DNA of 64,000 nt from RUG563 sp045589355 (GTDB taxonomy: Bacteria; Bacillota; Clostridia; Christensenellales; Aristaeellaceae): assembly GCA_045589355.1 (NCBI GenBank), contig JAZNOW010000069.1:62001-126000 (forward strand), read 5' to 3'. Position 1 is the stretch's first letter. Each line of letters starts with the position of its first letter. The position numbers and the translations under genes were made by a program. The notes beneath the pieces were generated by a model, which was given only the letters and a program-made list of their open reading frames with translations, was not told the origin of the DNA and ran no database searches. Of the stretch, positions 15,392 to 24,374 are shown piece after piece.

Positions 15392-17985
15392 TTTACGGAA
15401 GCGGCATAGCCGTCCTTGGCATCCGCATCGATCACGATTTCCTGACCGGGCAGCACCTGACCGGATACCAGCAGCCTGGCCGCCAGCGTTTCCACCTTGC
15501 TTTGCAGCAGCCGCTTCATGGGCCGTGCGCCATAGACGGGATCATACCCCTGGGCGATCAGCCTTTCTTTGGCCGCATCGGTGAGGTGCAGGGACAATTG
15601 CTTGTCGGCAAGGCGCTTGCGAAGACGCTCCAGCATCAGATCCATGATGCGTTCCACCTGCTCCTTCTGCAAGGGCGTGAACATCAGCGTATCGTCGATA
15701 CGGTTCAAAAACTCCGGCCGGAAATGGCTCTTGATGAGGGCTTGCACGTTCTGCTTTGCATTTTCAGACAATACACCGTTTTCATCAATGCCCTCCAGAA
15801 TCTGCAAGGAGCCCAGGTTGCTGGTCATGATGAGGATGGTGTTGGTAAAGTCCACGGTTCTGCCCTGGCTGTCCGTCACACGGCCGTCGTCCAGGATCTG
15901 CAAAAGGATGTTGAACACATCCGGGTGGGCCTTTTCCATTTCGTCAAACAACACCACCGCATAAGGCTGGCGCCGCACCGCTTCGGTCAGCTGGCCGCCT
16001 TCTTCATAGCCCACATAGCCGGGAGGTGCACCGATGAGCCGGGATACGGAGAATTTCTCCATGTACTCCGTCATGTCGATGCGGATGATGTTCTTTTCAT
16101 CGTCAAAAAGGGCTTCCGCCAGGGCCTTGGCCAGTTCCGTTTTGCCAACGCCTGTGGGGCCCAGAAACAGGAAGGAGCCGATGGGCCGGTGCTCGTCTGC
16201 AATGCCGGCACGGCTGCGCAGGATGGCTTCGGAAACGGCGGTCACCGCTTCGTTCTGGCCGATCACCCGGTTGTGCAGCACATCCGCCAGGCGCAGCAGC
16301 TTTTCCCTTTCCCCTTCCACCAGTTTGCTCACCGGAATACCCGTCCATTTGGAAACGATTTTTGCAATCTCGTCTTCCGTTACCCGGTCACGAAGCAAAG
16401 TGGCGTCTTCAGAAGGGGCTTTTTCCGCTTCTTCCAGTTCGGCCTTCAGCCTGGGCAGCTTGCCGTATTTCAGTTCCGCCGCCTTGTTCAGGTCATAGCT
16501 GCGCTCTGCTTTTTCAATTTCCGCATTCACCTGCTCCATTTCTTCCCGCAGGCGCTGCACTTTGCCGATATCGTTCTTTTCGTTTTCCCACTTGGCCTGC
16601 ATGGCGGCAAACTGCTCCCGCATGTCAGAAAGTTCTTTGCGAAGCGTTTCCAGACGGGACTGAGAAAGGGCGTCCGTTTCCTTCTGCAGGGCCGCCTCTT
16701 CAATTTCATGCTGCATGATGCGGCGGCGGATATCGTCCAGTTCCACCGGCATGGAATCCATTTCTGTGCGGATCATGGCGCAGGCTTCGTCGATCAGGTC
16801 AATGGCCTTGTCGGGCAGGAAACGGTCGGTGATGTAGCGGTTGGAAAGGGTGGCGGCAGCGATGATGGCCGCATCCTGAATCTTCACGCCGTGGAACACT
16901 TCGTACCTCTCCTTCAGCCCCCGCAGGATGGAAATGGTGTCTTCCACCGTGGGTTCCGATACCAATACCGGCTGGAAACGACGTTCCAATGCCGCGTCTT
17001 TTTCCACATATTTGCGGTATTCATCCAGCGTGGTGGCGCCGATGCAGTGCAGCTCCCCTCTTGCCAGCATGGGCTTCAAAAGGTTGCCCGCATCCATGGC
17101 GCCGTCGGTTTTGCCGGCGCCCACAATGGTATGCAGTTCATCGATGAAAAGCAGAATCCGCCCTTCGCTCTGTTTGATTTCGTTCAGCACCGCCTTCAGC
17201 CGCTCTTCAAATTCACCCCGGAATTTGGCACCGGCGATCAGCGCGCCCATATCCAGGGAAAAGACAGACCTGTCCTTCAAAGAATCCGGCACGTCTTTGC
17301 GCACAATGCGCAGGGCCAGCCCTTCCGCAATGGCGGTTTTGCCCACGCCGGGTTCACCGATGAGGACGGGGTTGTTCTTGGTCTTTCGGCTCAGGATGCG
17401 GATCACGTCCCGGATCTCGCTGTCCCTGCCGATGACGGGATCCAGCTTGCCTTTCCGGGCCAGTTCCACCAGGTCGGTGCCGTATTTGGCCAGGGCGTCA
17501 TAGGTTTCTTCCGGGTTTTCGCTGGTCACCCGGGCGGAACCGCGCACCGAAGACAGGGCGGAAAGGAAATCCTGTTCCGTCAATTGCACCGCTTCAAACA
17601 GCGCTTTCACATCCCGGTCCCCTTCCGTCAGCAGGCCCAGGAACAGATGCTCCACCGATACATATTCATCCTTCATCCGGCCGGCGCAGGCCAGGGCTGC
17701 GTTCAGCACTTTATCCAGCTGGGCACTGATATACACTTTGCCCTCTTCCCGGCCGTTGAGATGCACCCGGGGCAATTTCTGCAAAAGGTTTTCCGCCTTC
17801 TGCTGCACCTGCGAAACCGAAACGCCGCACTTTTGCAGCAGCTGGCCGATCAAACCATCCTTCTGATGGACAAGGGCATGCAACACGTGGATCGCTTCCA
17901 GCTGCTGGTGGCCCCACTCCTGAGCCGTACGCTGAGCCGCCTGAAGGACTTCCATGGATTTTTGCGTGTACTGATTGCTGTTCAT
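15388..17985 (-). CDS. clpB: ATP-dependent disaggregase ClpB
   Basis: ClpB is the hexameric AAA+ chaperone that pulls polypeptides out of aggregates with DnaK. The 865-residue protein has the usual order: a Clp N-domain (residues 1-145), a first ATPase with Walker A GEPGVGKT near 200, the coiled-coil middle domain (about 400-520), a second ATPase with GPTGVGKTELAKAL near 605, and a C-terminal domain with GARPMKRLLQ. The ATG at 17985 has AGAAGGA eight bases upstream; longer readings lie in the leader. It is a single-gene unit. A consensus promoter with CtsR boxes stands just upstream, so heat-shock control by CtsR is expected. Confidence 0.97.
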   Translation of the reverse strand: MNSNQYTQKSMEVLQAAQRTAQEWGHQQLEAIHVLHALVHQKDGLIGQLLQKCGVSVSQVQQKAENLLQKLPRVHLNGREEGKVYISAQLDKVLNAALACAGRMKDEYVSVEHLFLGLLTEGDRDVKALFEAVQLTEQDFLSALSSVRGSARVTSENPEETYDALAKYGTDLVELARKGKLDPVIGRDSEIRDVIRILSRKTKNNPVLIGEPGVGKTAIAEGLALRIVRKDVPDSLKDRSVFSLDMGALIAGAKFRGEFEERLKAVLNEIKQSEGRILLFIDELHTIVGAGKTDGAMDAGNLLKPMLARGELHCIGATTLDEYRKYVEKDAALERRFQPVLVSEPTVEDTISILRGLKERYEVFHGVKIQDAAIIAAATLSNRYITDRFLPDKAIDLIDEACAMIRTEMDSMPVELDDIRRRIMQHEIEEAALQKETDALSQSRLETLRKELSDMREQFAAMQAKWENEKNDIGKVQRLREEMEQVNAEIEKAERSYDLNKAAELKYGKLPRLKAELEEAEKAPSEDATLLRDRVTEDEIAKIVSKWTGIPVSKLVEGEREKLLRLADVLHNRVIGQNEAVTAVSEAILRSRAGIADEHRPIGSFLFLGPTGVGKTELAKALAEALFDDEKNIIRIDMTEYMEKFSVSRLIGAPPGYVGYEEGGQLTEAVRRQPYAVVLFDEMEKAHPDVFNILLQILDDGRVTDSQGRTVDFTNTILIMTSNLGSLQILEGIDENGVLSENAKQNVQALIKSHFRPEFLNRIDDTLMFTPLQKEQVERIMDLMLERLRKRLADKQLSLHLTDAAKERLIAQGYDPVYGARPMKRLLQSKVETLAARLLVSGQVLPGQEIVIDADAKDGYAASVK

Positions 17986-18035
17986 ATCGCACATCCTTCT
18001 TTCTTCAACAGATCCATTCCTGGAAGGTCGATTTG

Positions 18036-18062
18036 TTTGACCATCTTTGACCTTCCTTGACC
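18036..18062 (-). promoter_or_regulatory. CtsR operator with a third half-site
   Basis: On the minus strand GGTCAAA, three bases and GGTCAAA reproduce the CtsR consensus. A further GGTCAA lies one helical turn upstream, giving three half-sites 10-11 bases apart just downstream of the -10 box of clpB. Confidence 0.85.
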
Positions 18063-18090
18063 ATTCTACCACTTTCTCCCCGTTTGTCAA
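18063..18090 (-). promoter_or_regulatory. clpB: Promoter of clpB
   Basis: TTGACA (18085-18090) and TAGAAT (18063-18068), read on the minus strand, are 16 bases apart. The CtsR half-sites begin immediately after the -10 box, so repressor binding would block initiation. Confidence 0.8.
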
Positions 18091-18154
18091 GGGTTTATGC
18101 AGAAAAAGTTACAGGAAACAAAAATTTTTACTAAAAAAGTCGTACGAAAAATGA

Positions 18155-18183
18155 TTGTATTCAGGCAGAAAATATGTTATTCT
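18155..18183 (+). promoter_or_regulatory. Promoter of the HAD phosphatase gene
   Basis: TTGTAT and TATTCT are 17 bases apart, 22 bases before the ATG. Confidence 0.5.
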
Positions 18184-18205
18184 ATAAACGTGGAGGCATA
18201 GGACT

Positions 18206-18793
18206 ATGGATGAACGTTTGTTACAGGCACAGGTGATCATTTTTGACATCGGAAATGTGCTGCTTCGCTTCCAGCCGGAAAAAGCATGCCTGCTGCTGCC
18301 GGAAGAAATTCGTGCGGATGTGCAGCACGCCATGTTTGATTCTGACGGTGGCCTATCCCACTGGGCGGAGTTTGACCTTGGCATCATCCCCAACGAAGAA
18401 ATCGCAAAAGATGTTGCTTTATCTTCCGGTCATCCGGGATGCGAAGGGCAGGTCCTTTCCCTGTTGGAAGAATTTCCGAAAACCATGGAAATAATGCCCC
18501 TTGCCCACCTGATCGGTGATCTGAAAAAAATAGGCAAGCGCATTTACGCCCTCACCAACTACCCCGAGCCTTCCATCACCCGCACCGTTGAACGTTTCCC
18601 CTTCTTTTTGGAAATGGACGGCATGGTGGTATCGGCAAGGGAAAAGATGGCAAAGCCCGACCCGCGTTTTTTCCGCCTGCTGCTGGACCGCTACCGCATC
18701 AATCCCCGGGACGCCCTGTTCATTGATGACCGGCCGGAAAACGTGCATGCAGCGGAAAAATTGGGCATCAAAGGCTGGCTTTACACCGGCTGA
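18206..18793 (+). CDS. HAD-superfamily hydrolase (subfamily IA, YihX-like)
   Basis: The 195-residue protein has the four HAD motifs: IFDIGNVL with nucleophile D14, LTNYPEP as motif II, KMAKPDPRFF as motif III and FIDDRPENVHAA as motif IV. Asn in place of the second Asp in motif I (DIGN) is normal for the YihX branch, which removes phosphate from sugar 1-phosphates or similar small molecules. The substrate here is unknown. The GTGGAGGC before the ATG is a good ribosome site. No neighbour suggests a pathway. The start at residue 1 is supported by a promoter ending 22 bases upstream. Confidence 0.9.
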   Translation: MDERLLQAQVIIFDIGNVLLRFQPEKACLLLPEEIRADVQHAMFDSDGGLSHWAEFDLGIIPNEEIAKDVALSSGHPGCEGQVLSLLEEFPKTMEIMPLAHLIGDLKKIGKRIYALTNYPEPSITRTVERFPFFLEMDGMVVSAREKMAKPDPRFFRLLLDRYRINPRDALFIDDRPENVHAAEKLGIKGWLYTG

Positions 18794-18904
18794 TGAAAAT
18801 TTTTCCATCCCATCGGGAACAAAACACACCTTTTCATCGTCAAAGAATATAGATGATAAACAACAGGCAATTTTGCTGAATGTATTCGGAAGGAAGGATG
18901 ACCC

Positions 18905-20590
18905 ATGAACAATCGCCGCGCGGTAAAATGGATGTTGGCTGCCATGCTGATGGTGCTGCCGCTGATTCTGACCGGCTGTTATGTAACGCCGGATATTCAG
19001 ACCGGCAATGTTGGCAATACCGGTATTGGTGACTTTCCCACCTTTCCCCCTGCCACCAGCCAGCCCGCCGCTCCCACCTCAAACCCTGTTTATTCCGTGA
19101 CGGATGCGCCCACCGGCGGGATCACCACCCCGGCCGGTAACGCCGGTGTCATTATCCTTCCCACCAACAACGAAGGCAACACCGGCTGGAACCCCATCGT
19201 GATGCCCACCGTGCCCATCACCGATTCCGTCACCATCACCACCCCGCCTTTCACCCCCGCCCCCACGGCCACCCCGGCCGGTGCCCTGAAGCTGGGCAGT
19301 CAGGGCGAAGCTGTGCGGGAAATTCAGCGCAAGCTGAAAACCCTGGGCTTCTATAACGGGCAGGCTGACGGCGACTTCGGCCCCGGCACCGAAGAAGCGG
19401 TGAAAGCCTTCCAGGAACAGTATAAGCTGACGCCCGACGGCGTTGTGGGCTCCGGCACGCTGACCAAACTGGCTTCCGCCTCTGCCACCAAACGCCCCGA
19501 CGTTACCCCCACCCCCGCCGGTTCCCTGAAGCTGGGCGCCTCCGGCGATGATGTGCGGGAAGTGCAGCGCAGGCTGAAGAGCCTGGGCTTCTATAACGGC
19601 TCCGTGGACGGCGATTACGGCGAAGGCACCGAAGCAGCAGTAAAGGCTTTCCAGAAGCAGTACGGTCTCACCGCCGACGGCAAGGCCGGCGCGCAGACGC
19701 TGGAAAAGCTGCGCAATGCCCGCGCCACGGCCAAGCCCGTCAATAAGCCCGGCACCCCCGTTCCCAGCTACAACGAAAACACCTACCTGCGCAAAGGCAA
19801 TTCCTCTTCCGACGTGCGCAAGATGCAGGAACGTCTGATCGATCTGGGTTACCTCAGCGGCAAAGCCACCGGCACCTTCGATTCTGCCACTGAAGCCGCC
19901 GTTACCGCTTTCCAGAAGCGCAACTGCTCCTACTCCGACGGCGTCGCCGGCCCCCTGACGCTCAAAGCGCTGTACTCCTCCTCTGCCAAAGGCACTTCTT
20001 CCCCCGCCGGTGTCATCGGCACCACCCTGCAGGAAGGCAGCGAAGGCGCTGACGTGCGTTCCCTGCAAACCAAGCTCAAGTCCCTCGGCTATTACACCGG
20101 CACTGTGGACGGCAGCTACGGCGAAGGCACCAAGAACGCCGTGAAGGCTTTCCAGAAGGCCAACGGCCTCACCGCCGACGGCAAAGCCGGTGCTGCCACG
20201 CTGAACCTGCTCTACTCCGGCAAAGCCAAAACCGCTTCCCAGGCCCGGGTCACCAATACCCCCCGGCCCACCGCCACCCGTAAACCCACCGCTACCCCCT
20301 ACCGCACCGCCACCCCCCTGCCTGCCGGCACCTGGGTGAAGGTGACCAAGGCCCCCAACACCAAGTATGTCACCCTTCGTCAGGGCAACTATGGCAGCCT
20401 GGTGGAAGATCTGCAGCAGGAACTGAAGGATCAGGGCTTCTACACCGGCGTGGTGGACGGCTACTACGGCAACGGCACCGTGGAAGCAGTGAAGAGCTTC
20501 CAGCGCCGCTACGGCCTGAATGTGGACGGCGCCGCCGGCCCCGCCACCCAGCGTTACCTCTATGAAGGCTCGATCCCCGATGGGGCCTGA
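18905..20590 (+). CDS. Lipoprotein with five peptidoglycan-binding repeats
   Basis: The signal peptide ends in a lipobox LTGC with Cys25, so the protein should be anchored to the outer face of the membrane. It carries five PG_binding_1 domains of about 62 residues, near residues 128-190, 208-270, 295-357, 375-438 and 490-553. Each begins LK(L)G..G.(D)VR..Q and contains a G(T)...AV.AFQ core. Repeats 1, 2 and 4 are most alike and suggest recent duplication, while repeat 3 has diverged. Linkers are rich in Thr, Pro and Ala (TPRPTATRKPTATPYRTATP). There is no catalytic domain. A structural or tethering role in the wall is inferred. AGGAAGGATG precedes the ATG. Confidence 0.9.
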   Translation: MNNRRAVKWMLAAMLMVLPLILTGCYVTPDIQTGNVGNTGIGDFPTFPPATSQPAAPTSNPVYSVTDAPTGGITTPAGNAGVIILPTNNEGNTGWNPIVMPTVPITDSVTITTPPFTPAPTATPAGALKLGSQGEAVREIQRKLKTLGFYNGQADGDFGPGTEEAVKAFQEQYKLTPDGVVGSGTLTKLASASATKRPDVTPTPAGSLKLGASGDDVREVQRRLKSLGFYNGSVDGDYGEGTEAAVKAFQKQYGLTADGKAGAQTLEKLRNARATAKPVNKPGTPVPSYNENTYLRKGNSSSDVRKMQERLIDLGYLSGKATGTFDSATEAAVTAFQKRNCSYSDGVAGPLTLKALYSSSAKGTSSPAGVIGTTLQEGSEGADVRSLQTKLKSLGYYTGTVDGSYGEGTKNAVKAFQKANGLTADGKAGAATLNLLYSGKAKTASQARVTNTPRPTATRKPTATPYRTATPLPAGTWVKVTKAPNTKYVTLRQGNYGSLVEDLQQELKDQGFYTGVVDGYYGNGTVEAVKSFQRRYGLNVDGAAGPATQRYLYEGSIPDGA

Positions 20591-20610
20591 TGAAACAAAG
20601 CAAAAAATAA

Positions 20611-20642
20611 GGAAGGCTTCTTACCGGAAGCCTTCCTTTTTT
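20611..20642. terminator. Bidirectional terminator between the PG-binding lipoprotein and murC
   Basis: GGAAGGCTTC (20611-20620) pairs with GAAGCCTTCC (20627-20636), followed by TTTTTT on + and a T-rich run on the minus strand. Confidence 0.9.
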
Positions 20643-20680
20643 GTGCAAAAAGGCCGGAGCCTGTTCGCCCCGGCCTGATT

Positions 20681-22069
20681 TTATTTGGTATCGCCATGCA
20701 GCTGCATCTGCTCGTTGAGCAAATTGATGTTGCCGCATCCCATGGTCAGCACCAGATCGCCGGGCTGCCAATGTTCGCGCAGATATTTTTCGGTATCGTT
20801 GAATGTGGGGGTATGCACGGCGTCAATGCCGTTTTTTCGCATGCCTTCGATGAGCATTTCGGTGCGGATATCCCCGGGGTCCTTTTCCCGGGCGGCAAAA
20901 ATATCGGTCACCAGCGTGAAATCCGCCACCTGGGTGCAGGTAAGGTAATCGTTGAACAAGCCTTTCACCCGGCTGTAGGTATGGGGCTGCATCACCGCCC
21001 AGAGTCTTCCGGGCTTCTGCATCTTCGCCACGTCCAAAGCCGCCCGCATTTCGGTGGGATTATGGCCGTAATCGTGGTACATTTTCACGCCGTCAATGAT
21101 GCCGGTAAGTTCAAAACGCCGGTGCACCCCGGTGAACGCAGAAAGGGCCCGGGCCGCATCCTTTGCGTCCACCCCTGCGCTGCGCACCGCCGCATAGGCT
21201 GCCAGGCCGTTGAGCACATTGAATTTTCCCGGCACATTCAGTTCCACCCGGGCTTCCTTTTCGCCCCGGAACATCACGTCAAAGCGTGCACAGCCGGTAT
21301 CGGAATAAGTCAAATTTTCCGGGTAATAGTCGCATGCATCCGTGTTGCCGTAGGTCAGCGTGCGGCAGGAAAGCTTTGCGAACAGCCCGGGAATCCAGGG
21401 ATCCTCCCCCCAGCCCACGGCCAGCCCGTCTTCCGGAAGCAGAGCCAGGAAATTGCCGAACGCATTGCAGATATCGTGGATATCTTTATAGTAATCCAGG
21501 TGGTCCTCTTCAATATTGAGCACCACCGCCGTGGTGGGGCTCATTTCCAGGAAACTGCCGTGGAACTCACAGGCTTCCGCCACAAACACATCCTTGCCAC
21601 CCACCCGGCTGCCGCCGCCCAGGGCATCCAGCCGGCCGCCGATGTGCACGGTGGGGTCTTTGCCGCATTCCAGCAGGGCCTGCGCAATCATGGACGAGGT
21701 GGTGGTTTTACCATGGGTGCCGCAAACGCACACAGCATGGTCGTGGTTCTGCATCAGCTGGCCCAGCAGAACGGAACGCTCCATTTCCGGAATGCCCAGA
21801 GCCTTGGCCTGCATCCGTTCCGGGTTATCGGGCAAAATGGCCGCGGAGAAAATGATCAGGTCCTTCCCTTCCACGTTCTGCGCAAAATGGCCCACCGTAA
21901 TGGCAACGCCCTTTTGCCGCAGCCTTTCCACCGCATGGGAATTGGCGTTATCGGAGCCGGAAACGGTATACCCTTCCTTCAGCAGCATTTCGCACAGGCC
22001 GCTCATGCTGCTGCCGCCAATGCCGATCATGTGGATCATTTTGCCTTTATAATCACGGATGTGAACCAT
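20681..22069 (-). CDS. murC: UDP-N-acetylmuramate--L-alanine ligase
   Basis: MurC adds the first amino acid, L-alanine, to UDP-MurNAc in the cytoplasmic stage of peptidoglycan synthesis. The 462-residue protein shows the Mur ligase order: a Rossmann-like UDP-binding domain (IHMIGIGGSSMSGL), the ATP loop CGTHGKTTTSSM near residue 115, the central domain with NIEEDHLDYY, and the C-terminal domain with VHRRFELTG and HDYGHNPTE. The start is the ATG at 22069 with TTGGAGGTG upstream. It has its own promoter and is divergent from the DUF1292-uvrC unit. No other mur gene is in the window. Confidence 0.96.
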   Translation of the reverse strand: MVHIRDYKGKMIHMIGIGGSSMSGLCEMLLKEGYTVSGSDNANSHAVERLRQKGVAITVGHFAQNVEGKDLIIFSAAILPDNPERMQAKALGIPEMERSVLLGQLMQNHDHAVCVCGTHGKTTTSSMIAQALLECGKDPTVHIGGRLDALGGGSRVGGKDVFVAEACEFHGSFLEMSPTTAVVLNIEEDHLDYYKDIHDICNAFGNFLALLPEDGLAVGWGEDPWIPGLFAKLSCRTLTYGNTDACDYYPENLTYSDTGCARFDVMFRGEKEARVELNVPGKFNVLNGLAAYAAVRSAGVDAKDAARALSAFTGVHRRFELTGIIDGVKMYHDYGHNPTEMRAALDVAKMQKPGRLWAVMQPHTYSRVKGLFNDYLTCTQVADFTLVTDIFAAREKDPGDIRTEMLIEGMRKNGIDAVHTPTFNDTEKYLREHWQPGDLVLTMGCGNINLLNEQMQLHGDTK

Positions 22070-22099
22070 GGTGGCACCTCCAAATCAATCTCTTTTCCT

Positions 22100-22128
22100 A
22101 TTATACGATGAAGCGAAAAAAATATCAA
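22100..22128 (-). promoter_or_regulatory. murC: Promoter of murC
   Basis: TTGATA (22123-22128) and TATAAT (22100-22105), read on the minus strand, are 17 bases apart, about 30 bases before the start. Confidence 0.75.
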
Positions 22129-22169
22129 TCTTTTTCCTTTTCTGTCATCCGCCCCTTTTTGATCCCTGC

Positions 22170-22198
22170 TTGTAATTTTCGCACAATTAGGGTATAAT
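22170..22198 (+). promoter_or_regulatory. Promoter of the DUF1292-uvrC unit
   Basis: TTGTAA (22170-22175) and TATAAT (22193-22198) are 17 bases apart, 41 bases before the start. Confidence 0.75.
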
Positions 22199-22239
22199 TT
22201 GTATGGGCAAACAATCATGAATATGAAGGAGAGATTGCC

Positions 22240-22524
22240 ATGTGTAACAACGAAGAACTGGACATCATCGAACTGGAAAGCGAAGACGGCGAAGTGCTCA
22301 AGCTCCGCGTGGACCGCTATTTCTTCTATAACGGCGATGAATATGTGCTGCTCACCGATGATTGCGGCGACGGCAAAACCGAAGAAGAAATTTCCCACTA
22401 TGTGATGAAAGTGGTTCCCCTGGAAGATGAAGACGGCGAAGAGATGGAAGAGTTCGTTCCCGTGGAAGATGAACTGATGGATCAGCTGATCCACGTGGTG
22501 GAATCCACCTTCGGCAACGAATAA
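22240..22524 (+). CDS. DUF1292-domain protein
   Basis: This 94-residue acidic protein matches the DUF1292 pattern: an opening DIIELESEDGEVLKLRV, the FFYNGDEYVLL core, and VMKVVPLEDEDGEEMEEFV. Members are small soluble proteins widespread in Firmicutes, often near the Holliday-junction resolvase YqgF, and have no firm function. Here it stands directly before uvrC with a three-base gap and its own promoter. That links it in transcription with DNA repair, although a functional link is inference. AAGGAGAG precedes the ATG. Confidence 0.88.
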   Translation: MCNNEELDIIELESEDGEVLKLRVDRYFFYNGDEYVLLTDDCGDGKTEEEISHYVMKVVPLEDEDGEEMEEFVPVEDELMDQLIHVVESTFGNE

Positions 22525-22527
22525 TTC

Positions 22528-24357
22528 ATGAACGATCAGATTGCCCAGAAGCTGCGCCTGCTGCCCGATTCTCCCGGATGCTACCAGATGAAAGAAAACG
22601 GGAAAATCATCTACGTAGGCAAAGCCATCAACCTGAAAAACCGAGTGCGCAGTTATTTCCATGGCCGCGACCACACCCCCAAGGTGGCGGCCATGGTTTC
22701 GCATATCGACGATTTCGATATCATCCTCTGCCGCACCAACCTGGAAGCGCTGATCCTGGAATGTAATCTGATCAAGCTCCATCAGCCCTACTATAACATC
22801 CTGCTCAAGGACGATAAACACTACCCCTATATCCGCCTGGACCTGAAGGACATGTACCCAAGGGTCACTCTGGCCCGCCGTCAGGAAAACGACGGTGCCC
22901 GATATTTCGGCCCCTACATCGGCGCCACAGCGGTTAGGGATGTGCTGGATACCCTTCGCAAGCTGTTTCCCATGCGTACCTGCAAGCATAACCTGCCGGA
23001 AAAGAAGCTGCAGCGGCCCTGCATCAATTACGAAATCGGCCGCTGTCTGGGCCCCTGCTGCCAGAAGTGCACCCCGGCCGAATACCGGCAGGTGGTGGAC
23101 CGGGTGGTGCAGTTCCTGGGGGGCAAGTACCAGGAAATCACCGCCGATCTGCGCAGGGATATGCAGGCGGCCGCCATGAAGCTGGAATTTGAAAAAGCCG
23201 CCCGCATCCGGGATCAGCTGAACGACATCGAAGGGCTCATGCAGCGCCAGCAGGCCATTCAGGTTTCCGGCGCGGAGCAGGACGTGTTTGCCCTGTACGG
23301 GGATGATATGGATTGTATGGCCCAGGTGATGTACGTGCGCCGGGGCCGCATTGTGGGGGGCGACAGCTTTGCCCTGCCCGGAGAAGGCCGGGAGGACAGG
23401 GGCGAAGTGTTGTTTGATTTTATTCTGCAGTTCTATGATGAACGAAAGCCGGCAAGGGAGGTGCTTTGCCCCCATCTGCCGGATGAAATTGCAGAGGATC
23501 TGGAAGCATGGCTGAGGCAAAAGCGGGACGGTGCCTGCACCCTTTCCATCCCCAAGCGGGGGGATAAGCGGGCGCTGGTATTGCTTTCCGAAAAGAACGC
23601 CCGGGACGCTTTGCAAAAGCGCAATGCCAGACAGCAGGTGCAGCACGAACGCACGGTGGGCGCCTGTGAAAGCCTGGCAAAGGCCATTGGCCTGGCCGTC
23701 ACGCCCCGGCGCATTGAGGGCTTTGATATCAGCAACACCCAGGGTGCCCTGTCCGTAGCCAGCATGGTGGTGTTTATTGACGGCGTGCCCGCCTCCAAGG
23801 AATACCGCCACTACCGCATCAAAACGGTGGAAGGCGCCAACGACTTTGCTTCCATGAACGAAGTACTGGGCCGCCGGTTCAAGCGGTCCATCAACCCTGA
23901 CAGCGGCGAAAAATGGCCGCTGCCCGATCTGGTGCTCATCGACGGCGGCCCGGAGCAGCTTTCTTTTGCCCGGGAGGCCATGCTTGCCGCAGGGGCGGAT
24001 GTGCCCATGTTCGGCCTGGCAGAAAGGCTGGAAGCCATTTATCTGCCCGGCCGGGAAGAGCCCATCCTGCTGGACCACCATACCCCTGCCCTGCACCTGA
24101 TCCAGCGCATCCGTGACGAAGCCCACCGCTTCGCCATCACCCATCACCGGGGTTTGAGAGAAAAAAACGCCACCCGCAGCGTACTGGAGGATATCCCCGG
24201 CATCGGTGCTGCACGCCGGCGTGCCTTATTGCAATATTTTAAATCTGTGAAAGCCATACGGGAAGCCGATATGGACGCTTTGCTCGCCTGCCCGAAAATG
24301 AACAAAACGGCAGCCGAAGCCGTCTTCCGCTGGGCTCATCCCGATGGCAACGTCTGA
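22528..24357 (+). CDS. uvrC: Excinuclease ABC subunit C
   Basis: UvrC makes the two incisions around DNA damage after UvrAB loading. The 609-residue protein has the GIY-YIG nuclease at residues 12-90 (PGCYQMKENGKIIYVGKA), the cysteine cluster CINYEIGRCLGPCCQKC near 170-185, the UVR motif FEKAARIRDQL near 225, the RNase H-like C-terminal nuclease (EGFDISNTQG, LVLIDGGPEQL) and a helix-hairpin-helix pair at the end (DIPGIGAARR). It starts three bases after the DUF1292 gene, and no clear ribosome site is seen in between, so translation may depend on coupling. UvrA and UvrB are not in the window. Confidence 0.97.
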   Translation: MNDQIAQKLRLLPDSPGCYQMKENGKIIYVGKAINLKNRVRSYFHGRDHTPKVAAMVSHIDDFDIILCRTNLEALILECNLIKLHQPYYNILLKDDKHYPYIRLDLKDMYPRVTLARRQENDGARYFGPYIGATAVRDVLDTLRKLFPMRTCKHNLPEKKLQRPCINYEIGRCLGPCCQKCTPAEYRQVVDRVVQFLGGKYQEITADLRRDMQAAAMKLEFEKAARIRDQLNDIEGLMQRQQAIQVSGAEQDVFALYGDDMDCMAQVMYVRRGRIVGGDSFALPGEGREDRGEVLFDFILQFYDERKPAREVLCPHLPDEIAEDLEAWLRQKRDGACTLSIPKRGDKRALVLLSEKNARDALQKRNARQQVQHERTVGACESLAKAIGLAVTPRRIEGFDISNTQGALSVASMVVFIDGVPASKEYRHYRIKTVEGANDFASMNEVLGRRFKRSINPDSGEKWPLPDLVLIDGGPEQLSFAREAMLAAGADVPMFGLAERLEAIYLPGREEPILLDHHTPALHLIQRIRDEAHRFAITHHRGLREKNATRSVLEDIPGIGAARRRALLQYFKSVKAIREADMDALLACPKMNKTAAEAVFRWAHPDGNV

Positions 24358-24374
24358 TAGGAGTTGAATCACAT

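Noticed and set aside
15211..18060. Plus-strand open frame of 949 codons opposite clpB
   Set aside because: It has the same origin as the other antisense frames; the minus strand encodes a full ClpB.
20280..20340. Thr/Pro-rich coding repeats in the PG-binding lipoprotein considered as a DNA repeat element
   Set aside because: They are in frame and act as domain linkers within a continuous coding sequence.
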